In this document: one piece after another, positions 7,718 to 14,862 of the stretch
Layout of the letters: each line of letters begins with the position of its first letter
How positions within the stretch are numbered: the stretch's first letter is position 1
Virus record (IMG/VR): IMGVR_UViG_3300021091_000080
Span: 1 to 60,664 of that record
Length of the DNA: 60,664 bases
DNA from: a virus
Direction: 5' to 3' (one strand)
Position numbers and translations under genes: made by a program
Notes under the pieces: model-generated
What the model was told of the DNA's origin: nothing
The model's database searches: none
The model's input: the letters and a program-made list of their open reading frames with translations, nothing else

Positions 7718-8847
7718 TAGATGCTACCTGTGTAATTTCCATATTCACCAAATGGATTTCTTTCAGTCCAATCTAGAATATCATCAGCATTATCTTCAAT
7801 ATCTCTGTTTTGATCGTAGTTGCTGTTAGTATTATTTAGAGTGTCAAAAGTAAATGGGCTCCACTTCGCACTAGATGTAATACCAGTAATCGTCTCGGCA
7901 GTAGTGAATATTCCAGTTCTATTAATAACCTCTAAAGTACGAGTTGCAGGATTCCAAGACTTGACCTCTGCTCTGTTATCTTTTGGTGAGTAGTCAATCG
8001 TAACTGTAGGAGCAGAGACGTAACCAGTTCCAGGATTGGTTAGCGTGATACCAGTTACAATACCATTCGCAGATACTACAGCAGTTCCTGTAGCTTGTGT
8101 ACCACCCGCAGGAGGTGCCGAGAACGTGACGACTGGAGGAATTGCTGGATTGTAGAATGCTCCACCATCGCTGATTGTAGTGCCACTCACAGCACCACCA
8201 GTAATTGCTGATGTTGCCCTTGCGAGGAACTCATCACCAACAATCTCTTCACCAACTGTGAAGTTACCAATACCACCAGGATCCATAACCAGCTTGATGG
8301 CAGCAGAGTATTGGGTTTCAATCTCATCAATTGTAGGAACTCCAGTATCTATTTCATCATCACCGAGTTCATAAATTTCTGCAGTCATTGTGTAGAATTG
8401 AATTCTACCAAATTGATAAAAAGGACTTTCTCGTTCTACAAATTTTATTTCATATAAATCTTGAGTGAGAGGAAAATATAATAGATCTCCCTCGTTAGGT
8501 CTTCCAGGAACGTTTAAAGCGGGAGAATATTGAGTGACAGATTGATCCCATCTACGAGTTGATACTCTAAATTTAACTTCATCAGTCAAACGTAATCCAA
8601 ATTTACTAATAAATTCTGATGTATCTCCAAACCCAGTCACATTTTCTAAAAGCATTTCTATTTGAAATTGTGATTGATACTTTGAATAAATGATATCATC
8701 TAAAGTATTTTCTTTCAAAATAGTTCTAGGAAGATAGTAAATATCAGATCCGAACAACTTAATTTGTTCGTCCGCTAGATCTTGATAGAGATTTTGTTCT
8801 CCAGAATATCCGCTATAATAAGTGGGAAAATGAGGACTAGTAGGCAT
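7717..8847 (-). CDS. 14: Neck protein gp14 with inserted repeat module
   Basis: This 376-residue protein is well above T4 gp14 (256). The N-terminal part (FPTYYSGYSGEQNLYQDLAD) and position between gp13 and gp15 identify it as the head-completion neck protein. Extra length comes partly from about residues 195-290, where a beta-rich, Gly/Pro-rich module appears (PPVVTFSAPPAGGTQATG, then LTNPGTGYVSAPTVTI). The same module type recurs in the baseplate and fibre proteins of this window. Such a surface insertion may decorate the neck. Confidence 0.9.
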   Translation of the reverse strand: MPTSPHFPTYYSGYSGEQNLYQDLADEQIKLFGSDIYYLPRTILKENTLDDIIYSKYQSQFQIEMLLENVTGFGDTSEFISKFGLRLTDEVKFRVSTRRWDQSVTQYSPALNVPGRPNEGDLLYFPLTQDLYEIKFVERESPFYQFGRIQFYTMTAEIYELGDDEIDTGVPTIDEIETQYSAAIKLVMDPGGIGNFTVGEEIVGDEFLARATSAITGGAVSGTTISDGGAFYNPAIPPVVTFSAPPAGGTQATGTAVVSANGIVTGITLTNPGTGYVSAPTVTIDYSPKDNRAEVKSWNPATRTLEVINRTGIFTTAETITGITSSAKWSPFTFDTLNNTNSNYDQNRDIEDNADDILDWTERNPFGEYGNYTGSI

Positions 8848-8848
8848 C

Positions 8849-9679
8849 TTATCCGATCATGTCGATTGGTGGAAGAGTATATTTTGTAGGCATATCATTT
8901 TCTAACTGCTCCAATTCTGCTAGAGCATCTTCATAAATCTGTCTACCATTTAAAGTAATACCGCCAGGCAATTGAACATTATTAAACTTCGTTAAATTCA
9001 TACCCCACTGTTTTTTCATTAGTGATGTTGCATAACGCTTTAAGAAACCATCGTTGTATACTTGAGACCAAGATCCAGGATCAAGAGCACGATGGCATTC
9101 AATAAGTAAATAATGTCCTTCTACCATTCTTGATTTATCTACGTCAATATATAAACGATCTTGACGCTTGTTAAATCTAAATTGTACTAAAGCACCAGTA
9201 TTAACAACCATATCTAAGGTTTCAAAATATTGGCGGATCATATAATAATTACTCATATCAAAATTACCAAAAGTAAATCCAGAAGAAAAACCAAAAATAT
9301 CCATTAAGAAATATTGGTTGCTTAATCCAAATAAATCGTTTCTTACCCAGTTAGAAGAAACACCAAATACTTTTGTAATACCAATGACATGATCAGGAAC
9401 TTCAATAAAGTTATTTCTATTTGTCCAAACAGCAGCATCTGGTGCTGCTGTATTTGTAGTTTCATCAGATGAATTAAATCTTGTTACATCATCTGCTGTA
9501 ATCTCATGTTTTAGATACATGGTTTCTACACCATCGTAATGCCATTCCTGATAAAATTGAATAGCAGTATCAATGATGTCATCTATCTGACTATCATCTA
9601 TATTAATCTGTAATACTGGAGCACCTAATTGACGTTTACAAAAGTCAATTAACCCCTGTCTAGTTGATGGCTGCGCCAT
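8849..9679 (-). CDS. 13: Neck protein gp13
   Basis: This 276-residue protein begins MAQPSTRQGLIDFCKRQLGA, the typical cyanophage gp13 N-terminus (T4 gp13 is 309). With gp14 it completes the filled head before tail joining. It starts the block gp13-gp14-gp15-gp16, transcribed without internal gaps, and has its own probable late promoter in the terminator loop upstream. Confidence 0.9.
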   Translation of the reverse strand: MAQPSTRQGLIDFCKRQLGAPVLQINIDDSQIDDIIDTAIQFYQEWHYDGVETMYLKHEITADDVTRFNSSDETTNTAAPDAAVWTNRNNFIEVPDHVIGITKVFGVSSNWVRNDLFGLSNQYFLMDIFGFSSGFTFGNFDMSNYYMIRQYFETLDMVVNTGALVQFRFNKRQDRLYIDVDKSRMVEGHYLLIECHRALDPGSWSQVYNDGFLKRYATSLMKKQWGMNLTKFNNVQLPGGITLNGRQIYEDALAELEQLENDMPTKYTLPPIDMIG

Positions 9680-9691
9680 TTAATTAGATAC

Positions 9692-9727
9692 AAAAAATCC
9701 CTACTTCTATTTATGAAGTAGGGATTT
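9692..9727 (-). terminator. Rho-independent terminator after the 61-residue coiled-coil gene
   Basis: A perfect 13-bp stem (arms 9695-9707 and 9715-9727) with a 7-base loop is followed on the minus strand by a run of six T. It lies three bases beyond the stop of the preceding gene. The loop itself spells ATAAATA, the core of a late promoter. Confidence 0.85.
9708..9715 (-). promoter_or_regulatory. Late promoter-like CATAAATA in terminator loop, before gp13
   Basis: The minus strand reads CATAAATA across the loop of the terminator, 28 nt upstream of the gp13 ATG. One mismatch to TATAAATA. No other promoter is seen before gp13. Confidence 0.5.
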
Positions 9728-9730
9728 AAG

Positions 9731-9916
9731 TCATTCAGTAGGCAGTTCTTCTGCTTCTTCTGATTGACCTTCTAGTAGTTCTAGAGTTTCTAATCCACCA
9801 AGCAATTTAGTTTTATACTCTTCTGCTTTTTTAAGATTTTCTCTTAGATCATTGATCTGCTTTTCAGCAGTTGCAAGTTGATCATTAAAATTTTTTCTAA
9901 GAGTTTCAATGTCCAT
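9731..9916 (-). CDS. 61-residue coiled-coil protein
   Basis: The sequence MDIETLRKNFNDQLATAEKQ continues with INDLRENLKKAEEYKTKLL, a strong heptad pattern, and ends in an acidic tail (EGQSEEAEELPTE). It sits between the oxygenase gene and gp13 with a terminator after it. It could be a small scaffold or assembly helper; function is not known. Confidence 0.75.
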   Translation of the reverse strand: MDIETLRKNFNDQLATAEKQINDLRENLKKAEEYKTKLLGGLETLELLEGQSEEAEELPTE

Positions 9917-9943
9917 GATTATCGATATTAATGAAGTATACTT

Positions 9944-9951
9944 TATTTAGT
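9944..9951 (-). promoter_or_regulatory. Candidate late promoter ACTAAATA
   Basis: ACTAAATA on the minus strand, 28 nt upstream of the 61-residue coiled-coil gene, overlapping the oxygenase stop. Two mismatches to TATAAATA. Confidence 0.35.
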
Positions 9952-10483
9952 CTATATCTCCACATGAGTTAAATGATATTATAGTTTTTCTAGTGTCGCA
10001 CGTAATCTCTGGAGATCGGTGCATAACAAAACTAGGAAAAGAAATAATATCACCTTCCTTGACTTTTACTTGAGATATTTTATTTTTTAGAGGATCTTTT
10101 ACTTCTAAGAATGGAGCATCCTCTGGCATTTCAAGATAATAAACATTTGTCCATTGACAATCCATATGGATGTGCCACATATGTCCACTGCCTTTAGTAT
10201 ACTGCTGAAACCAGCAGTTGTGAATGTTTATTCTTTTATATCCATAATAAGAATAAACTTCTTCCATGTGGTATCCCAATGAAGGAAAAAGAATATTCAT
10301 ATATTCACTGCGGGAATGCTTTGCTTCATTCCAGTCAGATCTAGTAATATATGAATTAGAATAGTTTACAGATGAAAAATTTTGAGAATTAATTGATGAT
10401 AATAATTTATCCTTAATTAATTCATGCTCTTTAAATTTAGATACTAGTATGGGACATGATATATAATCTAATTGAACAATCAT
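9947..10483 (-). CDS. 2-oxoglutarate/Fe(II)-dependent oxygenase-like protein
   Basis: This 178-residue protein has the double-stranded beta-helix signature: an HxD motif (WHIHMD, H106 and D108), a distal His (FVMHRS, H155) and an Arg ten residues later (DTRKTIISFN, R165) that would bind 2-oxoglutarate. These place it with phage 2OG-Fe(II) oxygenases, which hydroxylate proteins or small molecules. The substrate is unknown. It is the last gene of the halogenase cassette and overlaps the preceding gene by four bases (ATGA), so it is probably co-translated. Confidence 0.78.
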   Translation of the reverse strand: MIVQLDYISCPILVSKFKEHELIKDKLLSSINSQNFSSVNYSNSYITRSDWNEAKHSRSEYMNILFPSLGYHMEEVYSYYGYKRINIHNCWFQQYTKGSGHMWHIHMDCQWTNVYYLEMPEDAPFLEVKDPLKNKISQVKVKEGDIISFPSFVMHRSPEITCDTRKTIISFNSCGDID

Positions 10484-11148
10484 ACTTTATAATAATTTTC
10501 AGCATCAGGATCTGGATTTACCAGTAAGACATCTGCAGGAACATCTTCAATAGCACCGATTAGATTGTGAGCATCATTTCCTCTAGAGATAGAAAGATAT
10601 AATCCTGGTTCTGGAATATTGTCTTTATGCTCAACAATAAAATTTTTAATTTCTTCAAGTGTGCTACCATTCTTTTTCATTTGAGCATGTACACTCATTA
10701 CAAAAGTACTATCAATTGGTTTTGTACAAATGGGTCTCAAAGCATTAAAAATTTCAATACATTCAGTTTCTTTTTGAGATAAAACATAATCTGGAGCTTT
10801 ATCTAAGACAGTTTCTGCTGATGGTTCTGTAGAAAGTTGAAATGAGAATGCTGCTTGCTCTGGTTGTGATGCAATCTTATCAAATTCTTCGTCTAAGAAT
10901 TTTTTAAGAGAAATATCGAAAACATGACCCTCAATGATTTTATGAATATCTTCTTCCGAAAGATTTTCAAATTCTATAAATCCACGGATTTCAGGAGAAA
11001 TATCCATTACAATTTCTCTAGTTGCAGATACTTCAGCATCATTTTTTTGCGCTGTATAAGTATAAACAATTTTTGAAACTACATTTGTATGATACTCTGT
11101 ATTAGTTACGAATGGAATAATATTCGTAATTTTGTAATTAGTAGACAT
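10480..11148 (-). CDS. Unrecognised protein of the halogenase cassette
   Basis: This 222-residue protein begins MSTNYKITNIIPFVTNTEYH. It has a beta-rich N-terminal half and a Glu-rich helical C-terminal half, with no signal peptide or catalytic motif that I recognise. It overlaps the halogenase gene by 11 bases and the oxygenase gene by 4, so it belongs to the same operon. It could be a partner or substrate protein of these enzymes, which is inference from context only. Confidence 0.7.
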   Translation of the reverse strand: MSTNYKITNIIPFVTNTEYHTNVVSKIVYTYTAQKNDAEVSATREIVMDISPEIRGFIEFENLSEEDIHKIIEGHVFDISLKKFLDEEFDKIASQPEQAAFSFQLSTEPSAETVLDKAPDYVLSQKETECIEIFNALRPICTKPIDSTFVMSVHAQMKKNGSTLEEIKNFIVEHKDNIPEPGLYLSISRGNDAHNLIGAIEDVPADVLLVNPDPDAENYYKV

Positions 11149-12499
11149 ATTTCTTCCTAAAGGTTGGCGAATTTTCTAGTGGTCCTTTAATTAAAGGATT
11201 GTCTAATGTATTGAACATTTGTACTCCTAAATTATTTAGGATCATGTCAGTTGCTTCTACGTATATATATTCATTTTCTTCGATGTAATCCCAGAACATT
11301 TTTTCTAAGGTTTCTTCTAATTCTAATCCACGAACACATAGAAGAAAATTATGAGTAGCATAATTACCATACTCATTATCAATAGGAAAAAATGTATCTC
11401 CTTTATGCATATTAATTACATACTTAATGAACTGTAAATCATTTTTTAAGAAATTATATGCTTTTTCTTTAGCATGTTGCCAGAATGGAGTATCATATAC
11501 CGATCCATTTAAGTAATGCAAAGCAATAACCTTTCTTGTATGATTAATTCTTGTAGTAACTTCTTTTGAATACATTTCAATTTTATAATCCAATGGAGAA
11601 GGATTATTTGGATTTAAAATTTCAATATACATTTGTTGAGCAAAATTAACCAATTGAAGAGTATTTGCTTCCATTGGTTCAATAAAAAATAATGCATTAC
11701 CATTGACGCATACATTTCCTTCTATAGGTTTTTGTTTCATTCCAGATACAAAAGAAAATTCTGTCATATCATATTCCAGCATATTCAGATCATACTTTTC
11801 TTTTATATACTCAATCATATTAGATTTTGCTTCTTCTACGGAAGTAATATCATGGTTAAATAACCATCCAATAGAAGTTTCATTTTTCAAAGGAATTTCA
11901 AAACACCATCCATCTGGAGTTGCAACATGCTTTGTAGTTCCAGCATGAGGATTTTTAAATGGGATATGAACTACAGCAACATGATTTACTGGAACTTCCT
12001 CAAATACAATATAATCATCTTTGTTGCCAGAAAATCCAGTGCAGTCATAAACAAATTCGTACTGATTTTTAATATCATCAATATTTACTGTTTCTTTAAT
12101 TACATTGATTTGTTTATTTTCATCTAGCATTTCCATAGCAAGTTTTTGAAACTTACTATTTTTAAAATGACAAGCAATTCTCTCACCGCTAAATGGAGAA
12201 AATGTTGTTTTGCCAGATTTGCCCCATCCAATAAATTCAACAGCGTGCTTTACAGTAGCATCACATTCTTTGAAACTATTGAATACTGGATTAAATCCTA
12301 AAGTTTTCCACAATAAAGACATAACATCATGAGTTGTTGATTCTCCTACTGCGGTAATACTATCAGGATCTCCAGTATAAAAATCAATTTGTATATCTTG
12401 TATTTCTTCTTCTTTCACAGAAGACTTTAAATTTACAAGAGATAAAGCAGATAAAATGCCAGCAGTTCCGCCGCCAACGACACATAATTTTTTTGTCAT
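11138..12499 (-). CDS. Flavin-dependent (tryptophan) halogenase-like protein
   Basis: This 453-residue protein starts with an FAD-binding motif VVGGGTAGILSALSLVN (residues 7-23). It keeps VGEST (51-55), a Lys in ATVKHAVEFIGW (K84) that lines up with the catalytic Lys79 of PrnA, and FFIEPMEANTL with a Glu (E277) where PrnA has Glu346. The diagnostic WxWxIP motif is altered to WCFEIP (198-203). The family uses FADH2, oxygen and halide to halogenate Trp or other aromatics, with an external flavin reductase. None is seen in the window, so a host reductase would be needed. It overlaps both flanking genes. Confidence 0.82.
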   Translation of the reverse strand: MTKKLCVVGGGTAGILSALSLVNLKSSVKEEEIQDIQIDFYTGDPDSITAVGESTTHDVMSLLWKTLGFNPVFNSFKECDATVKHAVEFIGWGKSGKTTFSPFSGERIACHFKNSKFQKLAMEMLDENKQINVIKETVNIDDIKNQYEFVYDCTGFSGNKDDYIVFEEVPVNHVAVVHIPFKNPHAGTTKHVATPDGWCFEIPLKNETSIGWLFNHDITSVEEAKSNMIEYIKEKYDLNMLEYDMTEFSFVSGMKQKPIEGNVCVNGNALFFIEPMEANTLQLVNFAQQMYIEILNPNNPSPLDYKIEMYSKEVTTRINHTRKVIALHYLNGSVYDTPFWQHAKEKAYNFLKNDLQFIKYVINMHKGDTFFPIDNEYGNYATHNFLLCVRGLELEETLEKMFWDYIEENEYIYVEATDMILNNLGVQMFNTLDNPLIKGPLENSPTFRKKYVY

Positions 12500-13224
12500 G
12501 ATTTTTTATATAAAAAACTAAAAGGACACTTGGAAAGTTTTTCTTCCTGCTCCCTTCTATTTAACATAGTTTTCCAGGATAGATTTTTTCCATAATTTTT
12601 TAACAGTAGATGCTGATTTATTTTTGTAATAACTTCATCAGGAGGAATTTTTTTAGTCATAACTACTGTATCTTTGAAGGAAGGAGTATGAAATCTGGCG
12701 TAATAAATTGGATCTCCTCGTCTCAATTGAACTGATTTAGAAGTATCTAAAATTCTAAATCCCAAAGAAGTGGTTCTCTCCCACACAGAAATAGGAAAGT
12801 TACCAGATATAACTTCCATGTTATTTTTTATACAAGTTCTTGGATATGGAATGCATTCAAAAATAATATTTTTTGATTTGGTCCACATACAAAAAGAATT
12901 TGCTACTTGAATTACAGGTTCTGCACCTGTATACCATCCTTCAGTAGACAATACCATATTTGGATTTTTATCTGTAAACCAAGTTTGATCGTTTTTATCA
13001 ATAGTTATTTCTATATCATATTGCATATGAAATAGAAATGTTTTTTGTGACCAGTTTTTCCATGCAGGACAGTTATAATATTCATAAGATTTATGGTCTT
13101 CAAGTTCAGATACTTTTTGTATAGGTATAAAAACATCATCCATTGCTAATGGATGATGCAACATCTCTTTATCCATCCAATTAAAATTGTATATTGGATA
13201 ATAAAAGATTTCAATCTTACTCAT
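12496..13224 (-). CDS. Unrecognised first gene of the halogenase cassette
   Basis: This 242-residue protein begins MSKIEIFYYPIYNFNWMDKE. It is rich in aromatic residues and has a patch of Cys, Trp and Pro (CPAWKNWS). I recognise no catalytic motif. It overlaps the halogenase start by four bases (ATGA), so coupled translation is likely. An extended -10 promoter lies just upstream. It may supply substrate or act on the same target as the halogenase, but this is speculation. Confidence 0.72.
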   Translation of the reverse strand: MSKIEIFYYPIYNFNWMDKEMLHHPLAMDDVFIPIQKVSELEDHKSYEYYNCPAWKNWSQKTFLFHMQYDIEITIDKNDQTWFTDKNPNMVLSTEGWYTGAEPVIQVANSFCMWTKSKNIIFECIPYPRTCIKNNMEVISGNFPISVWERTTSLGFRILDTSKSVQLRRGDPIYYARFHTPSFKDTVVMTKKIPPDEVITKINQHLLLKNYGKNLSWKTMLNRREQEEKLSKCPFSFLYKKS

Positions 13225-13247
13225 GCATTTTATAATTAAATAATTTT

Positions 13248-13256
13248 ATTATAGCA
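13248..13256 (-). promoter_or_regulatory. Extended -10 promoter TGCTATAAT before the halogenase cassette
   Basis: TGCTATAAT on the minus strand, 24 nt upstream of the first cassette gene. A poor -35 candidate (TTGCAC) lies 17 nt upstream. It resembles a host sigma-70 promoter, not a late promoter. Confidence 0.45.
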
Positions 13257-14285
13257 TTATAATCCAATTTGTGCAATCTGAACAGATCCATTGCCACCAC
13301 TATCACCAAATGGACCATTGCCCCATCCACCAGAACCACCAGCAGCAGTAATAGTTCCATTATTTGTATAACTGCCAGCGTATAGAATTAAAATTTGTCC
13401 TCCACCAGATCCGCCCCCACCAGCATTTTCACCACCTGCCCATCCATTACCAGCATCACAACCTCTAGATCCTTGAACAGTTATAGTTCCATTATTGAAA
13501 AAATTTCCTCCTACAACAATTACAATTAATCCTCCTACTCCACTATCAGAACAATTTTGTCCATAAGGACCTCCACCGCCTCCGTTACCATTTCCAGCTC
13601 CTCCACCAGTTCCACATCCTCCACAGTTTCCAGAACTTCCTCCTCCGCCACATCCCCAGGGAGCTCCGTTACCACCAGTACTAGAACGAGCACCACCGCC
13701 GCCAGCGCCACCAGACCATGGTCCACCATAACTTCCAAACCCGCCAGATCCACCACCATTCCAAGCAGTTGCTCCTCTACCACCGCCACCAGTTTGTCCT
13801 GTTCCACCACTAGATTGGTTTCCAGCTCCAATTCTGTTTAAATTAAAAGTTCTCCACCCAGCTCCTTGTCCAGTAAGTCTTTGACTATTTTGATTAATAA
13901 TTGTTTGAAAACTACCACTCGCTTCATTAAAATTTGAACCTTGAGTAGAACTAAATCCTTGCCCAGCTGCAGCTCTGCAAGTCCATAATAAATCACCATT
14001 TGCACTAGCACAAGGACCTCTACTTTTCATAGTAATAGTTCCAGAGTTTGAAAAATTACCCTGGCACAATATAAAAAGACCCCTGCAAAAATTATTAGTA
14101 GTCAGTGATCCTCCAGGTTTAGAAAAACTGGTAAATTGTCTATGCACCAGTTCACCATTATATCCAGAGGCACCAGAAACTCCAAAACTATCATTACCTC
14201 CAGAGTTGTAACTTCCACTAGATCCATCTCCAAAAAAATTTCCTCCTCCAGCTGGAGGAGTAGCAATAATTTCTGCGTTTAACAT
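13257..14285 (-). CDS. Glycine-rich putative tail-fibre adhesin
   Basis: In this 342-residue protein about residues 150-300 consist mainly of Gly with Ser and Asn, forming many short Gly runs broken by aromatic or polar residues. Three beta-strand repeats of the type GNFSNSGTIT, NFFNNGTITVQGS and SYTNNGTITAAGG flank them. Gly-rich motifs of this kind form polyglycine-II sandwiches in T-even gp38 adhesins, which bind the host receptor. Its position just after the giant fibre gene fits an adhesin. There are also about eight Cys residues, unusual here. Function is inferred from composition and place. Confidence 0.7.
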   Translation of the reverse strand: MLNAEIIATPPAGGGNFFGDGSSGSYNSGGNDSFGVSGASGYNGELVHRQFTSFSKPGGSLTTNNFCRGLFILCQGNFSNSGTITMKSRGPCASANGDLLWTCRAAAGQGFSSTQGSNFNEASGSFQTIINQNSQRLTGQGAGWRTFNLNRIGAGNQSSGGTGQTGGGGRGATAWNGGGSGGFGSYGGPWSGGAGGGGARSSTGGNGAPWGCGGGGSSGNCGGCGTGGGAGNGNGGGGGPYGQNCSDSGVGGLIVIVVGGNFFNNGTITVQGSRGCDAGNGWAGGENAGGGGSGGGQILILYAGSYTNNGTITAAGGSGGWGNGPFGDSGGNGSVQIAQIGL

Positions 14286-14291
14286 ATTTTA

Positions 14292-14831
14292 TTAACCCAT
14301 ATTTAGTGTAGGAATAATTACAATTCTGCGATTTCCATTTCTAGGATCTGTTTGAACATAATATGCTAATATATTCAAAGTACTTCCCGAAAATGACGGA
14401 GCAGTTCCGTCTTTAAAAACAAATGTAGATCCAGCAAAATTCATATTAGAACTTCCATTTAATGCTACCATAATAATTCCCGATTTCCCATCAACCATAT
14501 TTGATGGAGTTCCCAGCGTCCAAGTTGTGCTTCCAGGAACATTAACAAAGAAATTATTACTAGCATCTAAATTCCAAGTAATAGTATTGCCACTCATAGA
14601 GTTATTCATATTGATAGGTTCTGAATATGCAGCTACAACTCTTGTTCTCGCCTCTAAAGTACAAAGATTAGTGGAATTATTGAAATCAATCATATTAGTG
14701 CCACCAGTAGTTTGAATTCCAGTGACTCTAAAATCATTAGCAGCAGATCTCAATATAGCAAGAGATGCTACATCCATAATATAAGAATTACTTGCTGGAC
14801 CAGAAATGCTTGCAACAGTTAAAGTACTCAT
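14292..14831 (-). CDS. Fibre-associated structural protein
   Basis: A 179-residue beta-rich protein, MSTLTVASISGPASNSYIMD onward, high in Ser, Thr and Asn. It ends with a segment typical of phage fibre accessory proteins (LAYYVQTDPRNGNRRIVIIP). It lies between the giant fibre gene and the Gly-rich adhesin, all in the same direction. It probably belongs to the distal fibre; no enzymatic motif is seen. Confidence 0.65.
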   Translation of the reverse strand: MSTLTVASISGPASNSYIMDVASLAILRSAANDFRVTGIQTTGGTNMIDFNNSTNLCTLEARTRVVAAYSEPINMNNSMSGNTITWNLDASNNFFVNVPGSTTWTLGTPSNMVDGKSGIIMVALNGSSNMNFAGSTFVFKDGTAPSFSGSTLNILAYYVQTDPRNGNRRIVIIPTLNMG

Positions 14832-14852
14832 TTTTAACCCTTTTTTATTTAC

Positions 14853-14860
14853 TATTTATT
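14853..14860 (-). promoter_or_regulatory. Late promoter-like AATAAATA
   Basis: AATAAATA on the minus strand, 22 nt upstream of the 179-residue fibre-associated gene and just after the giant fibre stop. Confidence 0.45.
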
Positions 14861-14862
14861 AA

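Noticed and set aside
13535-13841. Overlapping open frames on both strands in the Gly-rich gene
   Set aside because: They are by-products of repeated GGN codons; the products are monotonous Ser/Thr or Val/Glu strings.
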